64,000 nt of DNA from a bacterium. GTDB lineage: Bacteria > Bdellovibrionota_B > Oligoflexia > Silvanigrellales > Silvanigrellaceae. The position numbers were made by a program, and so were the translations under genes. Each line of letters starts with the position of its first letter. Position 1 is the first letter of the stretch. Under the pieces are notes generated by a model. That model was not told the origin of the DNA and ran no database searches. It saw only the letters and a program-made list of their open reading frames with translations. Positions 7,109-16,640 of this stretch are shown here, piece by piece. The stretch covers positions 1 through 64,000 of the forward strand of contig RGDM01000011.1 in assembly GCA_009918675.1 (NCBI GenBank), read 5' to 3'.

Positions 7109-10100
7109 ATGGACACCTCAATTCCATATTCACCAAAACACAAGATCCGCTTTGTCACCGCGACCGCCTTATTCGATGGTCACGATGCGAGCATCAACAT
7201 CATGCGTCGTCTTCTTCAACAAGGTGGTGCCGAGGTGATTCACCTGGGCCACAACCGCAGTGTCCACGAGATCGTCAGCGCGGTCATACAGGAAGATGCG
7301 CAAGCTGTTGCTATTAGCTCGTACCAGGGCGGTCATGTTGAATTCTTCAAGTACATGCGTGAGTGCCTCGACAAAGCGGGACGTGCCGACGTGAGAATCT
7401 TTGGTGGAGGCGGTGGTGTTATCATCCCCTCTGAAATTGAGGAACTTCACCGGGCAGGAATCACTCGTATCTACTCGCCCGACGATGGCCGTAAGCTAGG
7501 GCTGATGGGCATGATTGCCGACATGCTTGAGCGCGCGGATTGTGCATTAGAAACTTGGCCAAATGAGCTCAAGGACTCGCAAGTGTCAGCGAGCGAATCC
7601 TTGCGGCTTGCGCGCGCACTGACGCTGCTTGAGAATCAAGTCAAAGCCTTGCCTGCAAAGATAAAGACGCAGGTTGAAGCGGGCCGTCTCAAGTCATCGA
7701 TGGAAAAAGACGGCGTCAATCACAAGGGGATTCATCCTTTGGTGCTTGGTGTTACTGGCACAGGGGGTGCTGGAAAAAGCAGTCTGACAGACGAAATTAT
7801 ACGTCGCTTTACCCTCGAATTTCCCGAGCGAAGAATCTGTATTTTCAGTGTTGATCCGTCGAAGAAAAAAACTGGCGGTGCGTTGCTCGGCGACCGCATT
7901 CGCATGAATGCCATCAGTCATCCAAATGTTTTCATGCGTAGCTTTGCCACCCGCGGAAGCAAGAGTGAACTTGCAACCGTTATGCAAGATGCGATTGCTC
8001 TTGCCCGCGCTGCAGGTTTTGATCTTGTCATTGTCGAGACAAGCGGTATTGGCCAAGGCGATACCGGAATATTGGGTGTGAGCGATTTGGCTATGTATGT
8101 CATGACCAGCGAATATGGTGCGGCAACTCAGCTTGAAAAAATCGACATGCTCGATTTTGCAGATCTGATTGCTATCAACAAGTTCGATCGACGTGGTTCA
8201 GAAGATGCATTTCGAGATGTGAAAGCCCAGTTGCGGCGTTCTCGTTTTCACGGCCAGCATGTTGAAGACACCTCATATCCATTGTTTGGAACTATCGCTT
8301 CTAAATTTAATGATGATGGCGTGAATGCTTTGTATCGGGCACTGTTGCGAGTTTTGAACGAGCGCTGTGGTGAGAAGAAATGGATTGAAACCTTGCAGCT
8401 TCCAATGGCTGCAAAAAGCACTCAAGTCGCGCCAGTCATTCCGCAAAATCGAACGAATTATCTCAGTGAGATTGCCGCTACTGTGCGAGAGTATCATCAG
8501 CAAACGCTAGTGCTTGCAGAGCAAGCGCGCGATGTTCAAGCGCTGGCCCGCGCTGGCAAGCTCGTTCCTCTGACTTCCGAACAAGTCAAACAGCATGAGG
8601 CCCGCTGGGCCGGGCTGGGTGAACAAGCGCGTCAAACAATCAGCTCTTGGGATGCCCTGTGCGACAATTATCGTGGGGAAAAATACAAATACGAAGTCCG
8701 CGGCAAGACCCACGAAGTGCCAACTCACATTGTGAGTTTATCGGGGACAAAAATTGCCCGGGTCACGCTCCCAAAAACTCAGGATTGGGGCGAAATTCTT
8801 TCATTTACGCGCTCTGAAAATGTTCCTGGTTCATTTCCATTTACAGCTGGAGTCTTTCCATTCAAACGGTCGGACGAAGATCCCAAGCGACAATTTGCCG
8901 GCGAAGGTGGTCCTGAGCGCACCAACAGACGTTTTCATTATTTAACGCAAAATGATCCTGCAAAGCGTTTATCAACTGCTTTCGACAGTGTTACTTTGTA
9001 CGGAGATGATCCTGCTGAGCGTCCGGATATTTACGGAAAGGTTGGCGAAAGCGGTGTCAGCATTGCAACTCTTGCGGACATGAAACAGCTCTACGCGGGC
9101 TTTGATTTGTGCGATCCGAACACCAGCGTCAGTATGACAATCAATGGTCCGGCGCCGATTCTCTTGGCGTTCTTTCTCAATGCAGCCATTGATCAGCAAG
9201 TCGAAGCTGCAGAGAAAACCAAAGGAAGAATTCTTAAACCAGATGAATTTCACGCGCTGAGAGTTGAGACGCTCAAGCGTGTGCGAGGAACTGTGCAGGC
9301 TGATATTTTGAAAGAAGATCAGGCACAGAACACCTGTATTTTCTCAACCGATTTCGCCTTGAAGATGATGGGCGATATTCAGGAATTCTTTATTCGCAAT
9401 GATGTGCGGAATTACTACTCGGTGAGTATTTCGGGTTATCATATTGCAGAAGCTGGTGCGAACCCAATCACTCAGCTGGCATTTACGTTGGCCAACGGCT
9501 TCACATATGTTGAATATTATTTGAGCCGCGGCATGAAAATCGACGATTTTGCGCCAAATTTATCGTTCTTTTTTAGCAATGGCATGGACCCTGAATATTC
9601 TGTCATTGGTCGGGTGGCGCGGCGCATTTGGGCAATCGCTATTCGCGAAAAATATAACGGCAATGAACGTTCACAAAAATTGAAATACCATATTCAAACA
9701 AGTGGTCGGTCGTTGCACGCACAAGAGATCGATTTTAACGATATTCGCACCACATTACAGGCGTTGCTCGCGATCAATGACAATTGTAATTCTCTGCATA
9801 CAAATGCTTATGATGAAGCCATCACGACTCCAACCGAAGAAAGTGTTCGGCGCAGTATGGCTATCCAAATGATCATCAACCGTGAATTTGGAATGGCAAA
9901 GAACGAGAACCCTAATCAAGGGTCGTACTTTTTGTTACAGCTCACTGACTTGGTTGAAGAGGCGGTGCTTGCAGAGTTTGACCGCATATCCTCACGTGGC
10001 GGCGTGTTGGGGGCAATGGAAACTCAATATCAGCGCGGCAAGATTCAAGAAGAAAGTCTCTATTACGAGACGCTCAAGCATTCGGGTGAGCTGCCGATTA

Positions 10101-10390
10101 TTGGAGTCAATACGTATTTGAATCCAAAACAAGACGAAATTTCTGCAGATATGAATATCGAGTTGGCGCGTGCATCATACGAAGAAAAAGACGCGCGACT
10201 GAACTCCATCAAACAATGGAAAGAAAGCAATAGCAATGAGGCTGATAAAGCGATCGAACGGTTGAAAGCTGTCGCAATAGCCAATGGCAATGTTTTTGAA
10301 GAACTTCTTGTCACCGCGCGGGTTGCCACCTTGGGACAAATGACTCAGGCACTCTATGCTGTTGGCGGCCAATATCGCCGCGCATTGTGA
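7109..10390 (+). CDS. icmF: Fused isobutyryl-CoA mutase (IcmF)
   Basis: At 1093 residues this matches the size of the IcmF fusion, in which a GTPase chaperone sits between the B12 and acyl-CoA halves of an isobutyryl-CoA mutase. Residues about 23-26 (DGHD, His being the expected lower cobalt ligand) open the B12 domain, with FGGGGGVI further on. The G-domain has P-loop GTGGAGKSS near 214-224, ETSGIGQGD, and NKFD near 356. The TIM-barrel mutase follows from about 547 ([20 protein letters not shown]). It interconverts isobutyryl-CoA and butyryl-CoA with adenosylcobalamin. The ATG at 7109 has GGAG 6 bases upstream; earlier ATGs at 7067 and 7082 are weaker. Its stop is followed at once by an aminotransferase start. 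Confidence 0.93.
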   Translation: MDTSIPYSPKHKIRFVTATALFDGHDASINIMRRLLQQGGAEVIHLGHNRSVHEIVSAVIQEDAQAVAISSYQGGHVEFFKYMRECLDKAGRADVRIFGGGGGVIIPSEIEELHRAGITRIYSPDDGRKLGLMGMIADMLERADCALETWPNELKDSQVSASESLRLARALTLLENQVKALPAKIKTQVEAGRLKSSMEKDGVNHKGIHPLVLGVTGTGGAGKSSLTDEIIRRFTLEFPERRICIFSVDPSKKKTGGALLGDRIRMNAISHPNVFMRSFATRGSKSELATVMQDAIALARAAGFDLVIVETSGIGQGDTGILGVSDLAMYVMTSEYGAATQLEKIDMLDFADLIAINKFDRRGSEDAFRDVKAQLRRSRFHGQHVEDTSYPLFGTIASKFNDDGVNALYRALLRVLNERCGEKKWIETLQLPMAAKSTQVAPVIPQNRTNYLSEIAATVREYHQQTLVLAEQARDVQALARAGKLVPLTSEQVKQHEARWAGLGEQARQTISSWDALCDNYRGEKYKYEVRGKTHEVPTHIVSLSGTKIARVTLPKTQDWGEILSFTRSENVPGSFPFTAGVFPFKRSDEDPKRQFAGEGGPERTNRRFHYLTQNDPAKRLSTAFDSVTLYGDDPAERPDIYGKVGESGVSIATLADMKQLYAGFDLCDPNTSVSMTINGPAPILLAFFLNAAIDQQVEAAEKTKGRILKPDEFHALRVETLKRVRGTVQADILKEDQAQNTCIFSTDFALKMMGDIQEFFIRNDVRNYYSVSISGYHIAEAGANPITQLAFTLANGFTYVEYYLSRGMKIDDFAPNLSFFFSNGMDPEYSVIGRVARRIWAIAIREKYNGNERSQKLKYHIQTSGRSLHAQEIDFNDIRTTLQALLAINDNCNSLHTNAYDEAITTPTEESVRRSMAIQMIINREFGMAKNENPNQGSYFLLQLTDLVEEAVLAEFDRISSRGGVLGAMETQYQRGKIQEESLYYETLKHSGELPIIGVNTYLNPKQDEISADMNIELARASYEEKDARLNSIKQWKESNSNEADKAIERLKAVAIANGNVFEELLVTARVATLGQMTQALYAVGGQYRRAL

Positions 10391-10401
10391 GGAGTATTCG
10401 C

Positions 10402-11754
10402 ATGACATCCCGTGGTCGCACGCGCAAAACGATAGAAAGTAAACGCTGGCTTGCGCGCTTGCAGAAGGTTGAATCGCCGGATGTCACTTATGTCTCCGAT
10501 ACGTTTCCGATCATGATGAAAAAAGCCCGCGGGATGCGAATCACTGATATGGATGGCAATTCATATTTGGATTTCACCGCGTGCTTTGGCGTGATGGCTT
10601 TGGGTCATGGGAATCCGCTGTTGCAGCGCGCGATGCGCGCACAATCTGCAAAACTTGTGCATGGCATGGGTGATGTGCACCCAACTGCTTCGAAGGTGCT
10701 CTTACTGGAACTTCTCGCCCGCATTTCACCTTATGATTCAGCAAAATCAGTGTTGAGCTTGTCGGGTGGCGAGGCCATGGAGTCGGCCCTCAAGACAGCC
10801 ATGGTTGTCACTGGCCGCCATCAATTTGCGAGTTTCTCGGGTGGATATCATGGACTCCATTTTGGGCCACTGGCTTTATCGGATAGAAATACGTTCACCC
10901 GAGGTTTCGAGCCTTGGTTAGAAGGCAAAAATCACGTCATTCCTTTTCCACTGACTCGCTCAGAGATGAGTTTAGGTTGTGAAGAACTTGATGAAAAATT
11001 TTATCAAAACACGCATGCACTGCCGCATTGGGATACCGTTCTAGAAAAGCTTGAAGATGTGTTGCGCGGACGGAAAATCGCAGCTGTTGTCATGGAACCC
11101 TTGCAGGGACGCGGGGGTGAGCGGACGTGGCCTTCGGGATTTATTTCACAGGTTGAGAAGCTTGCGCACCAGTTTGGCACGATGCTGATTTTTGATGAAA
11201 TTTATACAGGATTGGGGCGCACAGGCAGTCTTTTTGCGTCTGATCATGAAGGTGTCGTTCCTGATTTGCTCGTTCTTGGCAAGGCATTGGGGGGTGGGCT
11301 TCCACTCAGTGCGTGTGTTGGGGAGTGTTTGGACGCGTGGGGTAAGTCGACGGGAGAGGCTCGTCATACGAGTACCTTTTTGGGACATCCGTTGGCCTGC
11401 GCGGTCGGACATGCTGCTGTCAGTGAAATAATCCGTCGATTGCCCGAATTTAAACGTGAATTGCTTCATGTTGAGAAAAGTTTTGGCAAATTTTTTGAGG
11501 CCTATGCGGCTGCGGATTTGCACAAACGGATCCCCATCCAATTGCGTGGCCGCGGCTTTATGCGCGGAATTTGGTTTCCGACTACAAACCCAGGTTTTGC
11601 GGCGCAAGTTTCTGAACAACTTCTTGAGCTTGGCTTCATTACACTACCCTCAGGGCCGCGCGGCGACGTGCTCTCTTTTACCCCTCCCTTGATCGCGCGC
11701 GGGAAAGACTTTGATCTGGTTCTAAAGGCACTCCTTCAAGTTTTGGCAAAATGA
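10402..11754 (+). CDS. Class III PLP aminotransferase
   Basis: The 450-residue enzyme belongs to the GabT/ArgD/BioA fold. Visible landmarks are DMDGNSYLDFTACFGVMALGHGNP, SLSGGEAMESALK, the cofactor segment DEIYTGLGRTG, and the PLP lysine at 294 in LGKALGGGLPLSA. The family exchanges amino groups on the terminal amine of omega-amino acids or on similar substrates. The exact substrate cannot be read, and GGEA replaces the more common GAEA. The start is the ATG at 10402, with GAGGAG 7 bases before it; a GTG at 10387 overlaps the icmF stop and is less likely. Position between icmF and an acyl-CoA dehydrogenase suggests degradation of an amino acid to a CoA ester, which is inference. Confidence 0.87.
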   Translation: MTSRGRTRKTIESKRWLARLQKVESPDVTYVSDTFPIMMKKARGMRITDMDGNSYLDFTACFGVMALGHGNPLLQRAMRAQSAKLVHGMGDVHPTASKVLLLELLARISPYDSAKSVLSLSGGEAMESALKTAMVVTGRHQFASFSGGYHGLHFGPLALSDRNTFTRGFEPWLEGKNHVIPFPLTRSEMSLGCEELDEKFYQNTHALPHWDTVLEKLEDVLRGRKIAAVVMEPLQGRGGERTWPSGFISQVEKLAHQFGTMLIFDEIYTGLGRTGSLFASDHEGVVPDLLVLGKALGGGLPLSACVGECLDAWGKSTGEARHTSTFLGHPLACAVGHAAVSEIIRRLPEFKRELLHVEKSFGKFFEAYAAADLHKRIPIQLRGRGFMRGIWFPTTNPGFAAQVSEQLLELGFITLPSGPRGDVLSFTPPLIARGKDFDLVLKALLQVLAK

Positions 11755-11849
11755 ATGCCGACAAGTTGCATAGTGGATCTCGCCCATTCTAAGGTGTGTG
11801 AGACTCCCCACGACACGGGTTGTTTTTCAGGAAGAAGAAGGATGTCCAC

Positions 11850-13013
11850 ATGACAGACGCACGCAAAACATTGCCCTTGACCCATTTGTCCGAAGATGAG
11901 CGGATGTTTTTTCAATCAGCGCTTGATTTCGCCAAGAAGGAAATCGGCCCACTGGTGACCAAAATGGATGAAAGCGAAACGATGGACCCGAGCATCATTC
12001 GGAAGATGCATGAGCTTGGTTTTATGGGAGTCGAGGTTCCAGAGAAGTTTGGTGGCGCAGGCAGCACCTTTTTTAACGCAATCTTAATTATTGAAGCACT
12101 CGCACAGGTGGATCCGAGCGTCAGCGTGCTTATGGACGTGCAAAATACTTTGGTGGAGAATGCGTTTCTCAAATGGGGAAGTGAACACCTAAAAAACAAA
12201 TACCTGCCGCAGTTAACCGCATCGAAAGTCGGCTCTTACTGCTTGACCGAACCCAACAGTGGTTCTGATGCCTTTGCGCTGCGCACACGCGCTTGGGACG
12301 AGGGTAGCCATTATCGCTTGAATGGCAAAAAAGTGTTTATCACCAATGCCAAAGAGGCAGATATTTTCATTGTTTTTGCAAATCTGAATCCCGACGCAGG
12401 GTACAAAGGAATTACTGCCTTTGTGGTTGAGAAAGGTATGCCCGGATTCTCTCTTGGCAAGAAAGAAGTCAAACTTGGCATACGCGCAAGCAGCACATGT
12501 GAGTTGATTTTTGAAGACTGCAAGGTTCCGAAGGAGAATATTCTCGGCGAAATTGGTAAAGGTTACAAAATTGCCATCGAAACACTTAATGAAGGCCGCA
12601 TTGGAATTGCTGCACAGATGCTGGGGCTAGCTGAGGGCGCGTATTCAGCGGCACTGAATTATGTGAAACAGCGCGAGCAATTCGGTAAGCAGCTCATTGA
12701 GTTCCAGGGAGTTCAGTTCCAAATTGCACAGATGGCAACTGATATCGAAGCGGCAAAATTGATGGTTTATAATGCGGCCCGCCTTAAAGATGCCGGGATG
12801 GATTTTGTTCGTGAGGCAGCGATGGCAAAGCATTTCGCGAGCGATGTGGCTGAACAGGTTTCTAGCCTGGCGCTTGAGCTTTTTGGTGGCTATGGCTTCA
12901 TCAAAGAATTTCCCGCCGAGAAATTCTATCGCGATGCCAAGATCGGCAAGATCTACGAGGGAACCTCGAACATGCAGTTGCAGACAATTGCCAAGCTCTG
13001 TCTGAACAGCTAA
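11850..13013 (+). CDS. Acyl-CoA dehydrogenase (short/branched-chain type)
   Basis: The 387-residue FAD enzyme has the usual length of short-chain acyl-CoA dehydrogenases. It shows CLTEPNSGSDA for flavin contact, FITNA, LNEGRIGIAAQMLGLAEGA, KQREQFGKQL and the catalytic base at Glu370 in IYEGTSN, the position used by short-, medium- and short/branched-chain enzymes. It introduces the alpha-beta double bond and passes electrons to ETF. An AAGGA motif about 8 bases before the ATG sets the start; an upstream TTG is unlikely. A strong terminator follows. Proximity to icmF suggests isobutyryl-, 2-methylbutyryl- or butyryl-CoA as substrate (inference). Confidence 0.9.
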   Translation: MTDARKTLPLTHLSEDERMFFQSALDFAKKEIGPLVTKMDESETMDPSIIRKMHELGFMGVEVPEKFGGAGSTFFNAILIIEALAQVDPSVSVLMDVQNTLVENAFLKWGSEHLKNKYLPQLTASKVGSYCLTEPNSGSDAFALRTRAWDEGSHYRLNGKKVFITNAKEADIFIVFANLNPDAGYKGITAFVVEKGMPGFSLGKKEVKLGIRASSTCELIFEDCKVPKENILGEIGKGYKIAIETLNEGRIGIAAQMLGLAEGAYSAALNYVKQREQFGKQLIEFQGVQFQIAQMATDIEAAKLMVYNAARLKDAGMDFVREAAMAKHFASDVAEQVSSLALELFGGYGFIKEFPAEKFYRDAKIGKIYEGTSNMQLQTIAKLCLNS

Positions 13014-13041
13014 AGACATCTCGTTGGCGTCTTGACTCTCG

Positions 13042-13069
13042 ACGGGCCTCAGCGTGGCCCGTTTTTTTT
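13042..13069 (+). terminator. Rho-independent terminator after the acyl-CoA dehydrogenase
   Basis: ACGGGCC (13042-13048) and GGCCCGT (13056-13062) form a 7-bp GC-rich stem with a 7-base loop. Eight T residues run from 13062 to 13069. It separates the icmF operon from yajC. Confidence 0.9.
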
Positions 13070-13104
13070 GGGTCTCATATTAGTCAAACTGGAGTTCACT
13101 CATC

Positions 13105-13560
13105 ATGCAAAAGTCGTTCTCTCTTGAGCGCGCTCAATTCGTGGCATCAGCGACTCTCACTTCTTTGGCGCTCTCCGCATTTGCATTTGCGCAGGCTACA
13201 AGCTCAGCAGACGCGCCTGTCGCAATTCCCGGCGGTGCAACCACCGGCGGAGGCGCTGCCTCTGTTCCAGGTGCTGCGGCTCCTGCCTGGATGAACCTGG
13301 TTATTTTCGGTGGCATGATCGTTTTCATGTGGTTCTTTGTCATTCGTCCTCAACAGAAGCGACAAAAAGAACACAAGAGCTTCATCGAAAGCCTTAAAAC
13401 GGGCATGGAAGTCGTCACCGCCAGTGGCTTGATTGGGCGCATCACGACAATCACCGACACAATCGTGACCCTAGACCTTGGCAGCACAAGCGTGCGCGTT
13501 CTCAAAAGCACAATTTCTGGTGAATTGGGCAAGCCGAGCTTGCAAACTGCTCAATCATGA
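13105..13560 (+). CDS. yajC: Preprotein translocase subunit YajC
   Basis: The 151-residue protein is the small accessory subunit of SecDF-YajC. After a signal-like N-terminal stretch (about 10-30) and an Ala/Gly/Pro linker, a transmembrane helix (about 61-77) leads into the family signature FFVIRPQQKRQKEH. A short cytoplasmic domain follows with GMEVVTASGLIGRI and VTLDLGSTSVRVLK. The N-terminal extension makes it longer than E. coli YajC (about 110 residues), adding a second hydrophobic segment. The ATG has GGAG 10 bases upstream. It precedes secD but a terminator-like hairpin lies between them. Confidence 0.93.
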   Translation: MQKSFSLERAQFVASATLTSLALSAFAFAQATSSADAPVAIPGGATTGGGAASVPGAAAPAWMNLVIFGGMIVFMWFFVIRPQQKRQKEHKSFIESLKTGMEVVTASGLIGRITTITDTIVTLDLGSTSVRVLKSTISGELGKPSLQTAQS

Positions 13561-13607
13561 TGCATCCGCCTCGGTTCTGAGAATCGAGTTATTTAGTGCT
13601 GGTATGA

Positions 13608-13644
13608 ATCCCCTCGATGGAAAGTCGGAGGGGATCTTTTTTTT
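13608..13644 (+). terminator. Terminator or attenuator between yajC and secD
   Basis: ATCCCCTC (13608-13615) pairs perfectly with GAGGGGAT (13628-13635). A C and then eight T (13637-13644) follow, a full Rho-independent design. It would stop yajC transcription before secD or let only part of it through. Confidence 0.85.
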
Positions 13645-13743
13645 GCCCGAAAGGTTTCGCAGCAAGTGGCCAAATGCGGGCAAGGTTTGCTATCGTGCAG
13701 CCTTATCGTTTGAACGTTTGCACCTGCCGAGGATCTTCGGGCT

Positions 13744-15564
13744 ATGGAAAAAGGCCAGGGTTTGTTTCGCGACTTGCCGCTGATGTGGTGGGTCAAGTTT
13801 TCATTGACCATGTGTGCGATTCTTTTCGCTCTCTCGTTCACAATTCCCACATTTTTAGGAGATCCCGCGTCTTGGAAGCGAGATACTCCCGCTGAAGGTG
13901 AAACGCTTGGGCGTCCTGTGAATTGGTATCACCGCATCGCCGAAACGGTGCTTCCTTCGCCTCGTATTTCGCTTGGTCTTGACCTCAAGGGAGGTTTGCA
14001 TCTTGTGCTTGAGGTGGATGTCGAAAAGTCGTTGCGTGACACAATAGCCCGCGCATTGAACCGCGCCCGTGATTTGGCTGAGCGTGATGGGTTGAAGTCG
14101 CAGTCGGCGCAAGTTGCTGACGACTACAGAACCACCATCGAAATTGCTGATGCGAGCAAAGTGGATGCGTTCAAAAAGACGGTTTCTGAACAATCGGCAC
14201 TGATTCAATTTGATAAAGCCGATGGCGGCAAGTTGACCTTTTTGCCGAATGCGTTGGCTGTTGAAAAATACAGCGCTGAAATTCTGCAACAGGCAATCAA
14301 TACAATCCGCAACCGTATCGACCAATTTGGCGTTGCTGAACCAAACATCTTCCGTCAGGGCGATCGCCGCATTGTTGTTCAGATGCCCGGCTTACAAGAC
14401 CCGGCTCGTGCAAAACAATTGATTGGTAACACCGCGCAATTGGATTTCCGGCTGGTCTCGGCTGAGTTGCGGCAAGATCAACTCGACAGCGCGATTGAAG
14501 AGGCGCGAACTGCACTGAAGCTTCCGAAAGAAGATACCAAACCTGAAACCATTCAAAAGATTGCTCAATGGATGCGTGACAGCAGCAAGATTTCCAAAAA
14601 CGTCACGGTGATGCTTGATCGCAAAATGGAAAACGAAGGCGGAGTTTCCAAACTTGTAAGCTCTCGTGCTTATCTCGTTGAGGCAACCGCCAAACTTACA
14701 GGTGACATGATCGAGAGCGCGCAAGAGCATCCCGACCAAAATGGTTTGGTTCCGCAGTATGTGGTTGGCCTGAACTTCAACCCGCAGGGTGCAAAAGTTT
14801 TTGGCGAGCTCACAAAACAAGCGCGCGAACCACAAAACGCTTCTCACCAAATTGCCATCATCCTTGATGAGAACATCACCAGTGCTCCGGTGGTTAATGA
14901 GCCAATTCTTGGCGGTCGTGCGCAAATCACTTTGGGTAGGTCGCAAGACATTGAGCAGCAACGCAAGGATGCCCAGGATTTGGCTCTCGTTCTGCGTGCG
15001 GGTGCTTTGCCAGCGAGCGTAAAAATCATTGAAGAACGTCAGGTGGGGCCGAGTGAAGGTGAAGAAAATATCCGTGCCGGAGTATTGAGCTCAACCATCG
15101 CGGCAGCGTTGGTTGTGGTCTTCATGTTGGTCATTTACGGAACGTCTGGCTTGGTGGCGAACATTGCTATGCTCATCAACGTGATGCTGATTCTCGCGTT
15201 TTTGGCTGCGTTCGGTGCAACGCTGACTCTTCCCGGGATCGCCGGCATCGTTCTTACAATGGCTGTTGCGGTCGATGGAAACGTCATCATCAATGAACGT
15301 ATTCGCGAGGAAATTCGCGGAGGAATGTCGGTCAAGCAGGCATTCTACAAGGGCTACAGTCACAGTTTCGAGACACTTGTGGATGCGCATGTTACTTCAG
15401 CTGTGGCCGGCGTTGTGTTGCTGATATACGGCAACCCGGCAGTGAAGGGATTTGCGGTGACTCTGCTTGCAGGAATTATCTCAACTTTGTTCACCTCCTA
15501 TTACGTGACTGAAGTGATTGGCCAATGGCTGATTGAGAAGACTAACATCCGAAGATTCAGTTAA
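13744..15564 (+). CDS. secD: Protein translocase subunit SecD
   Basis: The 606-residue inner-membrane protein uses proton motive force to help release translocated proteins. The first helix is at about 14-36, then SLGLDLKGGLHLVLEVD, the classical D1 start. The periplasmic P1 domain contains RNRIDQFGVAEPNIFRQGDRRIVVQMPG. Five further helices lie from about 435 to 595, with VDGNVIINERIREE in the D4 helix region. Length fits the family (about 615 in E. coli). Only 23 bases separate it from secF. The ATG at 13744 has a rather distant GAGG. A separate promoter in 13645-13743 is likely because of the terminator upstream. Confidence 0.96.
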   Translation: MEKGQGLFRDLPLMWWVKFSLTMCAILFALSFTIPTFLGDPASWKRDTPAEGETLGRPVNWYHRIAETVLPSPRISLGLDLKGGLHLVLEVDVEKSLRDTIARALNRARDLAERDGLKSQSAQVADDYRTTIEIADASKVDAFKKTVSEQSALIQFDKADGGKLTFLPNALAVEKYSAEILQQAINTIRNRIDQFGVAEPNIFRQGDRRIVVQMPGLQDPARAKQLIGNTAQLDFRLVSAELRQDQLDSAIEEARTALKLPKEDTKPETIQKIAQWMRDSSKISKNVTVMLDRKMENEGGVSKLVSSRAYLVEATAKLTGDMIESAQEHPDQNGLVPQYVVGLNFNPQGAKVFGELTKQAREPQNASHQIAIILDENITSAPVVNEPILGGRAQITLGRSQDIEQQRKDAQDLALVLRAGALPASVKIIEERQVGPSEGEENIRAGVLSSTIAAALVVVFMLVIYGTSGLVANIAMLINVMLILAFLAAFGATLTLPGIAGIVLTMAVAVDGNVIINERIREEIRGGMSVKQAFYKGYSHSFETLVDAHVTSAVAGVVLLIYGNPAVKGFAVTLLAGIISTLFTSYYVTEVIGQWLIEKTNIRRFS

Positions 15565-15587
15565 TTTGGTACATTGAGGTTTCAACG

Positions 15588-16625
15588 ATGTCATTCAAGT
15601 TAGGCAACATCGAAGTTTTCCCACCGCACTTTAGTTTCGATTTTATGAAATGGCGCGGTATCAGCATCGGAATTTCGGGACTTTTAGTCTTGGCTTCAAT
15701 CCTCGTGATTGCAGTCAAGGGCATCAATTATAGTATCGACTTTCTTGGCGGTGCTGAAGTCACTGTGTCGATTAGCGATCTGTCGTTTGACCATACCAAA
15801 GTTCTCAAGCTTGCCGAGCAGGCAGGAGTTGGAAAAGTTGAGGTCACAACCATCGGCGGTAATAGCAAGTCGAGTGAAAATTCTTTCGTTGTTCGCATTC
15901 AGCGTGAGCGTGGCCAAGACGAAAAAGAAGTCAGCAGCAAGGCCGACGACCTGTACAAGAAACTTGAAGCTGGCGTGGGTGCCGATAAAATTAAGCTCGA
16001 CTCGAAAACAAACATTTCCGGCAAGATTGGTAAAGAAGAGGAACGCAAAGGTTATTTTGCGTTGCTTCTCTCATTTATTGGGATCTTGATTTACATCTCT
16101 CTGCGTTTTGACTCGCGATTTGCTCCGGGTGCAGTGCTGTGTCTTGTTCACGATGTGATTATTGCGCTTGGTTTCATGACAGTCACCGGACGCTCTTTTT
16201 CTACATCTTCAATTGCGGCATTTTTGACAATTGTTGGTTACTCCATCAACGACACGGTTATCGTTTACGACCGGATTCGCGAGACGCAACTTCACTCACC
16301 AAAGATGGAAATCGTTGAGGTGATCAACCGCAGCATCAATCAAACCATGAACCGCACGGTGCTCACCTCGGCAACGGGTTTGGGTGCTCTTGTGGTGCTG
16401 ACTCTCTTGGGCGGCGGTGCTCTTGAAGACTTCGCGCTGACCATGTTCATCGGTATTCTTGTTGGTACCTATTCATCTATTTACGTTGCAGCTCCGCTGA
16501 CCATTTGGATGGATCAATTCTTGAAGCGCTATGGCTGGCGGCCAGAAGAGAAAGCGCAAAAGGCAAAACAAAAGAAAGACCCCAACGAAATTCCCCCGGT
16601 GGTGATTCGTCGTCGACCTTCTTGA
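15588..16625 (+). CDS. secF: Protein translocase subunit SecF
   Basis: This 345-residue partner of SecD has one N-terminal helix (about 22-44), then GINYSIDFLGGAEVTV, the SecF equivalent of the D1 motif. A periplasmic domain follows, then five helices containing TVVGYSINDTVIVYDRIRE-type residues (TIVGYSINDTVIVYDRIRE) and LTSATGLGALVVL. The C-terminus is Lys/Arg-rich and cytoplasmic. GAGG lies 9 bases before the ATG. The recJ start follows 15 bases after the stop, so secD, secF and recJ probably share one message. Confidence 0.96.
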   Translation: MSFKLGNIEVFPPHFSFDFMKWRGISIGISGLLVLASILVIAVKGINYSIDFLGGAEVTVSISDLSFDHTKVLKLAEQAGVGKVEVTTIGGNSKSSENSFVVRIQRERGQDEKEVSSKADDLYKKLEAGVGADKIKLDSKTNISGKIGKEEERKGYFALLLSFIGILIYISLRFDSRFAPGAVLCLVHDVIIALGFMTVTGRSFSTSSIAAFLTIVGYSINDTVIVYDRIRETQLHSPKMEIVEVINRSINQTMNRTVLTSATGLGALVVLTLLGGGALEDFALTMFIGILVGTYSSIYVAAPLTIWMDQFLKRYGWRPEEKAQKAKQKKDPNEIPPVVIRRRPS

Positions 16626-16640
16626 TTCAGGGTATTCGAG

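Noticed and set aside
11146-11619. 157-codon frame antisense to the aminotransferase
   Set aside because: It has no ribosome site, its composition is typical of a shadow frame, and the sense gene has clear catalytic motifs.
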